Positions 1-5,639 of a stretch of 5,647 bases of DNA are shown here, one piece after another. The notes under the pieces are model-generated. The model worked only from the letters and a program-made list of their open reading frames with translations. It had not been told where the DNA came from and ran no database searches. Positions within the stretch are counted from its first letter, which is position 1; each line of letters begins with the position of its first letter. Origin of the DNA: Chloroflexota bacterium (GTDB lineage: Bacteria; Chloroflexota; Dehalococcoidia; JACQGW01); contig JACQGW010000015.1 of assembly GCA_016199325.1 (NCBI GenBank), forward strand, positions 1 to 5,647, given 5' to 3'. The position numbers and the translations under genes were made by a program.

Positions 1-105
1 CGGTCGGCCGCGCACGCCCTGGCGTGGTCACGCTGGCGTCGCCGCCATCAGGCGCGCGCCAGACGTTGCCACTATCGACGTCGGATCGCACATGTTCCAA
101 CATAA
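1..105 (+). CDS. C-terminal end of a probable DDE transposase (partial)
   Basis: Reading frame 1 is open from the window edge to TAA at 103-105 and gives 34 residues. They are very basic and include the stretch AWSRWRRRHQARARRCHYRR. From memory, this tryptophan/arginine/histidine pattern is the usual C-terminal tail of DDE transposases of the IS701-like or DDE_5 type. Only the tail is inside the window, so neither the catalytic residues nor the insertion sequence ends can be checked, and I cannot tell whether the copy is intact. No terminal inverted repeat could be assigned downstream. The alternative is chance: an arginine-rich tail can arise in any GC-rich open frame. The family call rests on recalled similarity only. 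Confidence 0.45.
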   Translation, partial: RSAAHALAWSRWRRRHQARARRCHYRRRIAHVPT

Positions 106-128
106 CTGCGACTGTAGTACTAGCCCAC

Positions 129-509
129 GTGGCCGACTTCTACGTCGATCACAACGTTGCCCGGGAGATTGCGGTTCGGCTGCAACTCGCGGGACACCAA
201 GCGCGTACCGCTCAGGATCAGGGATTGGAGCGCGCCGGCGATGACGAGCCCCTCTTCACCGCAGCCCAATGGGGCTGGATTCTGCTCACCCACAATGCCA
301 GGGACTTCCACCTGCTTCATGATGCCTGGCGCCGCTGGTCGCATGGCTGGCAAGTCTCAGCCCGTCACGCAGGCATTCTGATACTCCTACCGCCGATCTC
401 GCCGATGCAAGCGGTGGAGACAATAGCAGCCCTTCTTCAATCCGGTCAGCCACTCCCGAACGAGCTGCATACCTGGCGACCACGCCAGGGCTGGATGCGT
501 CGGCCTTAA
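129..509 (+). CDS. DUF5615 family PIN-like protein (putative toxin/nuclease)
   Basis: This 126-residue protein fits the DUF5615 PIN-like family. It opens with the family's first acidic motif (ADFYVDHNV, Asp7) and continues with a helix ending in LAGHQA. A segment equivalent to the usual GL-x-GxxDEE motif follows (QGLERAGDDEPLF, residues 31-43), then the core strand and acid motif ILLTHNARDF (51-60). The C-terminal part begins HAGILILL at about residue 80. Family members are compact PIN-fold proteins, often encoded beside a DUF433 antitoxin and thought to be RNA-cleaving toxins. I chose GTG at 129 because the domain begins there; the longer GTG start at 24 would add 35 unrelated residues and overlap the transposase tail. 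No Shine-Dalgarno is visible before either start, so translation may be leaderless. No antitoxin gene lies in the window. Nuclease activity and toxicity are inferred from the family. Confidence 0.75.
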   Translation: MADFYVDHNVAREIAVRLQLAGHQARTAQDQGLERAGDDEPLFTAAQWGWILLTHNARDFHLLHDAWRRWSHGWQVSARHAGILILLPPISPMQAVETIAALLQSGQPLPNELHTWRPRQGWMRRP

Positions 510-515
510 CAGAAT

Positions 516-543
516 GAGGCCCGCTCCACTTGGAGCGGGCCTC
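516..543. terminator. Perfect 12-bp hairpin, likely two-way terminator
   Basis: GAGGCCCGCTCC (516-527) pairs perfectly with GGAGCGGGCCTC (532-543) around the loop ACTT. It begins seven bases after the TAA of the DUF5615 gene and lies in the gap converging with the permease gene that ends at 793. No good T-run follows on either strand: the plus strand continues TGGGAAAAGG and the minus strand ATTCTGTT. It is therefore not a textbook intrinsic terminator, although such GC-rich stems without T-runs are often placed at gene ends in high-GC bacteria. It could instead be an RNA 3'-end stabiliser. Confidence 0.55.
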
Positions 544-648
544 TGGGAAAAGGGAGGAGGAAAGGCTCGGGAGAATAGTAGCGCGAATCCCCCGCTACGG
601 CAACTCGGCTCAGAGACGCCCAGCCTCTCCAGGCTCCCTCACCCGCCC

Positions 649-693
649 CGAATTGCGCCTTTTCTCACAATTGTGCAAGTTTCCACCAATTCG
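649..693. repeat. Nested symmetric element around CACAATTGTG
   Basis: The 10-bp palindrome CACAATTGTG (666-675) is flanked by CGAATTG (649-655) and its reverse complement CAATTCG (687-693). Both pairs are centred within one base of position 671. The two 10-11 base spacers do not pair. This A/T-containing patch contrasts with its GC-rich surroundings. It could be part of a dispersed intergenic repeat or a dimeric protein-binding site. It lies downstream of both neighbouring genes, which argues against a classical operator for them. Confidence 0.4.
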
Positions 694-744
694 TGTATCC
701 AATATCCGCTCGCGGCCCCCCTCGGTCGGAGGAGGCGACCGGCT

Positions 745-777
745 CCCTCCCCGCCGACGGGGAGGGCTGGGGTGGGG
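745..777. repeat. C-run/G-run hairpin with G-quadruplex potential
   Basis: CCCTCCCC (745-752) pairs perfectly with GGGGAGGG (759-766) across a six-base loop. The G-rich side continues as GGGG-A-GGG-CT-GGGG-T-GGGG (759-777), four G-runs separated by loops of one or two bases. This meets the usual sequence rule for an intramolecular G-quadruplex on the plus strand. The element starts 16 bases beyond the permease stop codon (793-795), so in the permease mRNA it would read as a C-rich then G-rich stem and may act at the transcript end. The wording resembles intergenic repeats dispersed through several GC-rich genomes; copy number cannot be judged from one window. Confidence 0.5.
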
Positions 778-792
778 TTCTCCGATCGGCTC

Positions 793-2877
793 TCACTCCC
801 GCAGGTGGTACGGGAAGTCGACGACGACGGTATTGGGCCGGAAGAAGAGCGCCCACTTCAACCGCAGGGCCGACTGGTTGTGGAGGATCTGCTCCCACCA
901 GTGGCGCGGGACGAACTCCGAGAGCACCACGGTGACGGGCGCTTCCGGATCCTGCTGGTCGATGGCGTCGATGTAGGTCAGCAGCGGCTCGATGAGCGAG
1001 CGGTACGGCGACTCCAGGATGATCAGCGGCACGTCGCAGCGATACTCCTCCCACTGGCGCCGGAGCGCCTCCGCTTCCGCCAGATCGTCGGTCACGTGGA
1101 CGGCCGTGACGTTCGGCGAGATCGACCGGGCGTAGGAGAGCGTTCTGAGGGTCGCCTGGTTCAGCGCAGCGATCGGCACGACCACCGGCTGGGGCCGCGC
1201 ACGCGGCAGCGTGACCGGCACCGGGGCAAGCCGGAGCTGTGCGGCGACGCTGTCGTAGTGGCGCTGGATGCCGAGCATGATGGCGATGAAGATCGGGAGG
1301 ATGACGAGCACTATCCAGGCGCCGTCCTCGAACCGGGTGACGACCAGCACCACGGCGACGAGCGCCGTCGTCGCCGCCCCGACGGCGTTGAAGATGAGGC
1401 TTCCCCGCCACCCTGGCTCCCGTCGCGTCGCCCAGCGCCGCACCATGCTGGATTGCGACATCGTGAAGGCGATGAAGACGCCGACCGCATAGAGCGGGAT
1501 CAGCAGGTGCGTGTCCGCGCTGAACAGGGCGATGAGCGCGCCGGCGGCGACGCCCAGCACGACGATGCCCGCCGAGTATGCCAGCCGGTCGCCGCGGAAG
1601 TAGAACTGATGGGGCAAGAACCGATCACGGGCCAGGAAATACGAGAGCCGGGGGAAGTCGGCGAACGCCGTGTTGGCCGCCAGAATGAGGATGAGCATCG
1701 TCGCCGCCTGGACGGCGTAGTACAGCGGGCCGCCGCCGAACAGGAAACGACCGAGGCGCGAGATGAGCGTCTCGCTCTCGGCCGGCAGGATGCCGAAGCT
1801 GACGGAGAGGAAGGAGATCCCGAGGACCAGGATGCCCAGAATTGCGCCCATCCACGTGAGCGTCACCCGGGCGTTGTTTGCCTGTGGTTCCTGGAAGGCC
1901 GGGACGCCGTCCGCGATCGCCTCCGTGCCCGTCAGCGCCGAGCAGCCCGCGGCGAACGCGCGCAGGATGAGGAAGATCGACAGCGATGCGGCCGGGTCGG
2001 CGGGCATGCTCGCGGGCTCGGCGGCCGCGCCCGGGCCACCCGTGACCAGGCGAACGCCGCCTGCACCGATCAGCACCAGCATGATGCCGATGTACGCGTA
2101 GGTCGGCGCTGCGAAGATGTTCGCCGACTCCCGCACCCCGCGCAGGTTGGCCAGCGTGATGAATAGCACGGCCAGCAGCGCCAGCTCGACCGCAAACGGC
2201 CGGGCCGCCGGCATGGCCGAGGTGATCGCCGCGATGCCGGCCGAGACGCTGACCGCCACCGTGAGGATGTAGGAGACCTGGAGGCCGGACGCGGCCAGTA
2301 GGGCCGGATAGGTGCCGAGGTTGTCCTTGGTGACGATGTACGAGCCGCCCCCCTGCGGATACGCCCGAATGGTCTGGCGGTACGATGCGACGACAATGAC
2401 CAGCAGCGCAATGACCGCCAGCGTGATGGGCATCGTGTACACCAACCCGGCCATGCCGGCGAGCAGGAGCGCCCGGATCGTCTCCTCGGGCGCGTAGGCT
2501 GAGGAAGAGAGGGCGTCGGACGCGAAGACGGCCAGCGCCTTGCGCTTGGGCAACCGTTCGTGGATGACCTGGGCCGTCGCCAGCGGCGGGCCGATCAGCG
2601 TGCGTTTCAGCCGGACCCAGAGGCCCGGCAGGCCCGCCGGGGGCTCAAGGATGCGCTCGGTGGCAACCAGGTGGCCGCGAGCGACCCGCCGGAGCTCACG
2701 GGCGTACGGACGGACGATCCGCACGTAGGCTTCGCCGGGCTTCCGCCCGCGCTGAATCTCGCGCCATTCCAGCTCCGGCGCGAACCCGCTCGGCGCGGGC
2801 CTCTGCCGCTCGCTTGAATCGGCCACCCTGTCCCGGTCATCGCCCTCGGCCGGCGGGCGTTCGTCGGACTCTGCCAC
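793..2877 (-). CDS. APC-superfamily permease, KimA/YdaO-like potassium importer
   Basis: This is a 694-residue membrane protein if translation begins at GTG 2877. Residues about 1-85 are charged and hydrophilic. The permease core covers about 114-541 with roughly 12 hydrophobic segments. It opens with KALAVFASDALSSSAYAPEE (113-132), a hallmark of KimA/YdaO-type transporters, followed by AYPQGGGSY (172-180) and TGTEAIADGVPAFQEPQANN (316-335). A soluble tail (about 560-694) has alternating strands and helices like the universal-stress-type domain of these proteins. KimA of Bacillus subtilis is a high-affinity potassium/proton symporter inhibited by cyclic di-AMP; potassium as substrate here is inferred. 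Bacillus KimA is about 607 residues, so this N-terminus is clearly longer. GTG 2877 was preferred over TTG 2970 because a weak purine tract (AGAGAGA, 2881-2887) precedes it, but a later start is possible. The stop is TGA at 793-795. The gene appears monocistronic, with no ydaO-type riboswitch recognised upstream. A related amino acid permease is the main alternative. Confidence 0.85.
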   Translation of the reverse strand: MAESDERPPAEGDDRDRVADSSERQRPAPSGFAPELEWREIQRGRKPGEAYVRIVRPYARELRRVARGHLVATERILEPPAGLPGLWVRLKRTLIGPPLATAQVIHERLPKRKALAVFASDALSSSAYAPEETIRALLLAGMAGLVYTMPITLAVIALLVIVVASYRQTIRAYPQGGGSYIVTKDNLGTYPALLAASGLQVSYILTVAVSVSAGIAAITSAMPAARPFAVELALLAVLFITLANLRGVRESANIFAAPTYAYIGIMLVLIGAGGVRLVTGGPGAAAEPASMPADPAASLSIFLILRAFAAGCSALTGTEAIADGVPAFQEPQANNARVTLTWMGAILGILVLGISFLSVSFGILPAESETLISRLGRFLFGGGPLYYAVQAATMLILILAANTAFADFPRLSYFLARDRFLPHQFYFRGDRLAYSAGIVVLGVAAGALIALFSADTHLLIPLYAVGVFIAFTMSQSSMVRRWATRREPGWRGSLIFNAVGAATTALVAVVLVVTRFEDGAWIVLVILPIFIAIMLGIQRHYDSVAAQLRLAPVPVTLPRARPQPVVVPIAALNQATLRTLSYARSISPNVTAVHVTDDLAEAEALRRQWEEYRCDVPLIILESPYRSLIEPLLTYIDAIDQQDPEAPVTVVLSEFVPRHWWEQILHNQSALRLKWALFFRPNTVVVDFPYHLRE

Positions 2878-3003
2878 GGTTCTCTCTACGCTTCTCGGAG
2901 CAGCGCGTCGCTCTCCGGGGTGCCTGTGGCGTGGGCCAGAGCATTGGCCTCGTCGTCCTGATTCCAGCAAGCCGTGGGCCGCCGAGCCGAGGGAGGGACG
3001 GCA

Positions 3004-3012
3004 TGGTATACT
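3004..3012 (+). promoter_or_regulatory. Possible extended -10 promoter before the 76-residue gene
   Basis: TGG followed by TATACT (3007-3012) matches an extended -10 element, TGn plus five of six bases of TATAAT. No clear -35 box is seen 17 bases upstream. Transcription from here would start near 3018-3020, inside or beside the GGAGG at 3016-3020, leaving an mRNA leader of only about ten bases. That tension lowers confidence. The core GTATAC (3006-3011) is palindromic, so the opposite strand reads TATACC and could in principle serve the divergent permease gene. Confidence 0.33.
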
Positions 3013-3015
3013 TCT

Positions 3016-3020
3016 GGAGG
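3016..3020 (+). promoter_or_regulatory. Shine-Dalgarno GGAGG for the 76-residue gene
   Basis: GGAGG lies eight bases before the ATG at 3029. This is the best ribosome binding site in the window and fixes the start of the small gene. Confidence 0.65.
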
Positions 3021-3028
3021 ATCATCCG

Positions 3029-3259
3029 ATGAGATACACCTTCGAGCTCCTCCACCCCAGCCGCGACGACCTGGACTACACGGCCTTCGTCCTGACCGGC
3101 GACACGCTCGCCGAGGCCATCGCCGGCGCCGACGACGAGCTGCCGCTCGACTGCTACTCGCTGCTCCGCGTCGAGAACGAATGCGGCCAGGTGGCGCACG
3201 TCGTCATGGGCGACCAGCGCACCTGGCAGTTCGCCGACATCGCCGAGGCGATCGATTAG
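3029..3259 (+). CDS. Small acidic hypothetical protein, 76 residues
   Basis: I do not recognise this protein. It starts at ATG 3029 behind a good GGAGG and ends at TAG 3257-3259. Codon third positions are almost all G or C, as expected for a real gene in this genome. The protein is acidic: Asp/Glu residues are spread along it, with clusters at SRDDLDY (11-17) and ADDELPLD (34-41). It alternates predicted strands (RYTFELL, TAFVLTG, AHVVMG) with a helix (TLAEAIAGAD), suggesting one small alpha/beta domain. It has two cysteines (residues 42 and 52), no zinc-finger spacing, no signal peptide and no membrane segment. It is transcribed away from the permease gene and towards the synthetase gene, so no operon context hints at its role. 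A conserved lineage-specific protein or an antitoxin-sized partner are both possible; neither is supported. Confidence 0.78.
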   Translation: MRYTFELLHPSRDDLDYTAFVLTGDTLAEAIAGADDELPLDCYSLLRVENECGQVAHVVMGDQRTWQFADIAEAID

Positions 3260-3272
3260 CAGCACACAAGAA

Positions 3273-3423
3273 GACGAACCGCAGAGGCGCGGAGGACGCA
3301 GAGGACGAGTTTATGGTTTCTGGTGCACGGTCTGGTGTTGGGAGCACGCTCCACGAACCAGGAACCTGAAACCACAAACCAACAGGCCCATCTCTGCGTC
3401 CTCTGCGCCTCTGCGGTTTCGTC
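3273..3423. repeat. 151-bp imperfect palindrome of the CGCAGAGG dispersed type (MITE/REP-like)
   Basis: The outer arms 3273-3303 and 3392-3423 are reverse complements over 30 of 32 positions, with one bulged base and one mismatch. Each arm carries three tandem versions of (A/C)CGCAGAGG. A second pair lies inside: GTTTATGGTTTC (3309-3320) against GAAACCACAAAC (3368-3379), 11 of 12. Nearer the centre CTGGT (3332-3336) pairs with ACCAG (3357-3361), and the tip is GGAG-CACG-CTCC (3341-3352). All pairs share a centre near 3346, so the whole element folds as one long hairpin. It fills most of the gap between two convergent genes. Similar CGCAGAGG sequences occur as intergenic repeats in many unrelated environmental bacteria. 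No transposase or clear target-site duplication is visible, so a non-autonomous element is inferred from shape. Confidence 0.8.
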
Positions 3424-3434
3424 CGGCAGTCTGT

Positions 3435-5420
3435 CTACCGCGCTCGGGTGATCTCTTCGACGGCGGCCGGGTTCTCCAGCGAGGTTAGGTCGCCGAGGTC
3501 CGCGCGTCCCAGGTACTTCGCCCGGATCACCCGCCGCATGACCTTGGCGTTGCGTGTCTTCGGGAAGTCCCGGACGAACTTCACCGTGTCCGGCCGGAGC
3601 GCCCGGCCGAGCTGGGTAGCCACCGTCTCCCGGATCGCCCGGCGCAGCTCCTCGCTCGGCTCGTGGCCCGGCCGCAGCACGACGAAGACGGCAATCGCCT
3701 CGCCTTTCACCGGGTCCGGCACGCCGATGGCCGCTGCTTCCTGCACCGCCGGATGGGTCGTCGCCGCCGATTCGACCTCCGCCGGCCCGACACGCTTGCC
3801 GGCGATCTTGATCGTGTCGTCCGACCGCCCCAGGATGTACCAGAAGCCATCTTCGTCGACCAGCGCCCAGTCGCCGTGGATCCAGACGTCGGGCCATCGT
3901 GACCAGTACGTTTCCAGATAGCGGTCCGGATCCCGCCAGAAGCCGCGGGTCATGCCGGGCCAGGGCTGCCGGATCACGAGCTCGCCAACCCGCCCCCGCA
4001 CCGGCTGCCCGTCCTCGTCCACCACGTCGGCCGCCATGCCGGGCACCGGCCCGTTGAACGAGCACGGCCGCTGCGGCGCAATTGGGAACGACGAGACGAT
4101 CCCGCCGGAGATCTCGGTCCCGCCGGAGTAGTTGACGATGGGGCAGCGCCCGCCGCCGACGACGTCGAAGAACCACCGCCAGGGCACCGGGTTCCAGGGC
4201 TCGCCCGTCGAGCCGAGGATCCGGAGGGTCGACAGGTCATGCCGCCGCACCCACTCCTCGCCCTGGCTCATCAGCGCACGGACGGCCGTCGGCGCGATCC
4301 CCGCCACTGTGACGCCGTGTCGCTCGACGAGGTCCCACAGCCGGTCCGGCCGCGGATAGTCCGGCGCCCCGTCGTACATCAGGAGCGTGCTGCCAAGCGT
4401 CAGCGCACCGACGATCGCCCACGGCCCCATCATCCAGCCGAGGTCGGTCAGCCAGAAGAGGATGTCCCGCTCCTGGAGGTCGAAGCAGTGGGCCATGTCC
4501 TGCGCCGTCTTGATCGGGAACCCGTCGTGCGTGTGGACGGCGCCCTTCGGCCGCCCGGTGGTGCCCGACGTGTAGATGATCATGAACGGGTCTTCCGCCG
4601 CCGTCCGCTCGGTCGGGAAGCGGCGGGGCTGGCCGGCGACGGCCTCGTGCCACCAGACGTCCCGCCCGGCCGTCCAGGGCACCTCACGGCCGAGCCGGCG
4701 ATACACGAGCACGTGCTCGACCGTCGGCGCCTCGGCGATGGCCGCGTCGGCCGTCTCCTTCATCGCCATGACGCTGCCCCGCCGCGTGAAGCCGTCCGCC
4801 GTGATGAGGAGCCGGGCGTCGCAATCGCGGAGGCGCGAGGCGACGGCCGGCGGCGCGTAGCCGGAGAAGATCGGCACGTAGACGGCGCCGATCTTGCCGC
4901 AGGCGAGCGTGGCGATGGCCGCTTCCGGTACCATCGGCAGAAAGATGCCCACCCGATCGCCCGTGCCGATGCCCAATCCTCGGAGCGCGTTCGCCAGCCG
5001 GTCGACCTCGCCGGCCAGCTCCCAGTAGGTTAGCTTGCGGACCTCGCCGGTCTCCCCTTCCCAGATCAGGGCGAGCTTGTTCCGCCGATGCGTCTCGAGG
5101 TGCTTGTCGACCGCGTTGTGGACGTAGTTGTAGCGCCCGCCGACGAACCAGCGCGCCCAGGGCACGCCCTGGCAGACGTCGACGACCGCCGAGTACGGCT
5201 CGTAGAACTGGAGGTCGAGATCCTTGACCACGGCGTCCCAGAACCAGGCGAGGTCGGCAACCGACCGTGCGTGCAGCTCGGCCAGGCTGCCGATCCCGTG
5301 CTGCTGCATGAAGCGATACAGGCGGTTGGCCGCCAGGTGCTCCGCCGTTGGCCGCCAGACGATCTCGTCGCCGCTGCCGCCGGCCTCGGGCTCCGTTCCC
5401 TCGATGCTCGTCGACGTCAT
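3435..5420 (-). CDS. AMP-forming acyl-CoA synthetase, acetyl-CoA synthetase type
   Basis: This 661-residue adenylate-forming enzyme would couple a carboxylic acid to CoA using ATP, through an acyl-AMP intermediate, in the cytoplasm. Its length matches acetyl-CoA synthetases (about 650). The N-terminal cap includes WFVGGRYNYVHNAVD (91-105). The phosphate-binding loop is YTSGTTGRPKGAVHTH (283-298). GSTGEPWNP (403-411) and the adenine/acyl-site motif NYSGGTEISGG (430-440) follow. Asp517 (HGDWALVDEDG) and Arg532 (ILGRSDD) complete the ATP site, and Lys626 in PKTRNAKVMRR (620-630) is the catalytic lysine that is commonly controlled by acetylation. Classical enzymes read WWQTETGG where this one has SGGTEISGG, so the acetate-limiting tryptophan is replaced by Gly433. 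Acids larger than acetate are therefore plausible substrates. ATG 5420 has AAGGGG at 5430-5435 behind it; the stop is TAG at 3435-3437. It appears to be transcribed alone. The synthetase assignment is firm, the substrate is not. Confidence 0.93.
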   Translation of the reverse strand: MTSTSIEGTEPEAGGSGDEIVWRPTAEHLAANRLYRFMQQHGIGSLAELHARSVADLAWFWDAVVKDLDLQFYEPYSAVVDVCQGVPWARWFVGGRYNYVHNAVDKHLETHRRNKLALIWEGETGEVRKLTYWELAGEVDRLANALRGLGIGTGDRVGIFLPMVPEAAIATLACGKIGAVYVPIFSGYAPPAVASRLRDCDARLLITADGFTRRGSVMAMKETADAAIAEAPTVEHVLVYRRLGREVPWTAGRDVWWHEAVAGQPRRFPTERTAAEDPFMIIYTSGTTGRPKGAVHTHDGFPIKTAQDMAHCFDLQERDILFWLTDLGWMMGPWAIVGALTLGSTLLMYDGAPDYPRPDRLWDLVERHGVTVAGIAPTAVRALMSQGEEWVRRHDLSTLRILGSTGEPWNPVPWRWFFDVVGGGRCPIVNYSGGTEISGGIVSSFPIAPQRPCSFNGPVPGMAADVVDEDGQPVRGRVGELVIRQPWPGMTRGFWRDPDRYLETYWSRWPDVWIHGDWALVDEDGFWYILGRSDDTIKIAGKRVGPAEVESAATTHPAVQEAAAIGVPDPVKGEAIAVFVVLRPGHEPSEELRRAIRETVATQLGRALRPDTVKFVRDFPKTRNAKVMRRVIRAKYLGRADLGDLTSLENPAAVEEITRAR

Positions 5421-5429
5421 CCTACCAAT

Positions 5430-5435
5430 CCCCTT
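5430..5435 (-). promoter_or_regulatory. Probable Shine-Dalgarno AAGGGG for the synthetase gene
   Basis: On the minus strand AAGGGG ends nine bases before the ATG at 5420. A second, weaker purine group (GGTAGG) touches the start codon and is too close to act. The position supports the ATG chosen. Confidence 0.45.
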
Positions 5436-5449
5436 CGCATATGCTCATC

Positions 5450-5470
5450 GTCGGCGTCGGGCGCGCCGAC
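5450..5470. promoter_or_regulatory. 7-bp inverted repeat in the synthetase leader
   Basis: GTCGGCG (5450-5456) and CGCCGAC (5464-5470) are perfect reverse complements around seven bases. The repeat lies 30 bases upstream of the synthetase start, between the possible -10 box and the ribosome binding site. It could be a hairpin at the 5' end of the mRNA or a binding site for a dimeric regulator. In DNA this GC-rich a 7-bp match is only weak evidence. Confidence 0.3.
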
Positions 5471-5479
5471 TCTCTCTTC

Positions 5480-5508
5480 ATCTTACGCCGTTTGGTCGAA
5501 CAAGAAAA
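5480..5508 (-). promoter_or_regulatory. Weak candidate promoter for the synthetase gene
   Basis: On the minus strand TAAGAT (5480-5485) matches four of six bases of a -10 box, with TTTTCT (5503-5508) 17 bases upstream matching three of six of a -35 box. This is the least GC-rich patch upstream of the gene, which is the main argument for it. It would give a leader of roughly 50 bases that begins near the inverted repeat at 5450-5470. Confidence 0.25.
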
Positions 5509-5557
5509 GGGGCCGGCAAAGGAGGGGTGGGCGTCGCCAATTTGCGCCAGGCAACCG

Positions 5558-5639
5558 TTGTAGGGGCGGCTCGGGAGCCGCCCGCCCGGTACAAGAACCG
5601 CCCGCTCGGTTCGCGAACCATCCGTCGCTCCTCGGATGG
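5558..5639. repeat. Cluster of short hairpins and palindromes, probable intergenic repeat
   Basis: Four exact inverted repeats follow one another. GGGCGGCTC (5564-5572) pairs with GAGCCGCCC (5575-5583). GAACCG (5595-5600) pairs with CGGTTC (5607-5612). GGTTCGCGAACC (5608-5619) is a perfect palindrome, and CCATCCG (5618-5624) pairs with CGGATGG (5633-5639). The second and third overlap, so they cannot form together. A near-direct repeat is superimposed: CCGCCCGCCCGGT (5578-5590) against CCGCCCGCTCGGT (5598-5610), 12 of 13 with a 20-base period. The lead-in TTGTAGGGGCGGCT resembles intergenic repeats seen in several GC-rich bacteria. The element may continue past the window edge. Confidence 0.55.

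Larger units (their letters stand above)
544..792. other. Non-coding 249-bp gap with short inverted repeats
   Basis: I see no credible gene here; the open frames crossing it are shadows of the permease gene or read through repeats. Besides the two elements listed separately (649-693 and 745-777), there are two small possible stems. GTAGCG at 578-583 pairs with CGCTAC at 593-598, and AGCCT at 622-626 pairs with AGGCT at 631-635 around CTCC. The gap lies downstream of both flanking genes, which converge on it. Its patchwork of short stems is typical of accumulated intergenic repeats. Confidence 0.6.

Noticed and set aside
24..128. GTG at 24 as the start of the DUF5615 gene
   Set aside because: It would add 35 residues outside the domain and overlap the probable transposase tail; there is no Shine-Dalgarno.
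514..2166. A 550-codon plus-strand open frame opposite the permease gene
   Set aside because: It is antisense to a clearly recognised membrane protein, and its product is an arginine/aspartate/glutamate-rich low-complexity sequence typical of GC-rich shadow frames. It also runs through the 516-543 hairpin.
2878..2970. TTG at 2970 as the permease start
   Set aside because: No ribosome binding site precedes it, and the extra 31 residues are arginine-rich and low in complexity. GTG 2877 has at least a purine tract.
2878..3028. A cyclic di-AMP (ydaO) riboswitch upstream of the KimA-like gene
   Set aside because: The gap is about 150 bases and I could not find the conserved multi-stem layout; only a weak GGCC/GGCC stem is seen.
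3256..4176. A 306-codon minus-strand open frame overlapping the end of the synthetase gene and the palindrome
   Set aside because: It is the wrong frame of the synthetase gene followed by translation of the palindromic repeat; the EAQRTQR-like end is a known artefact of that repeat.
4239..5033. A 264-codon plus-strand open frame opposite the synthetase gene
   Set aside because: It lies antisense to a gene with all family motifs, and its product is rich in arginine and proline with no domain.
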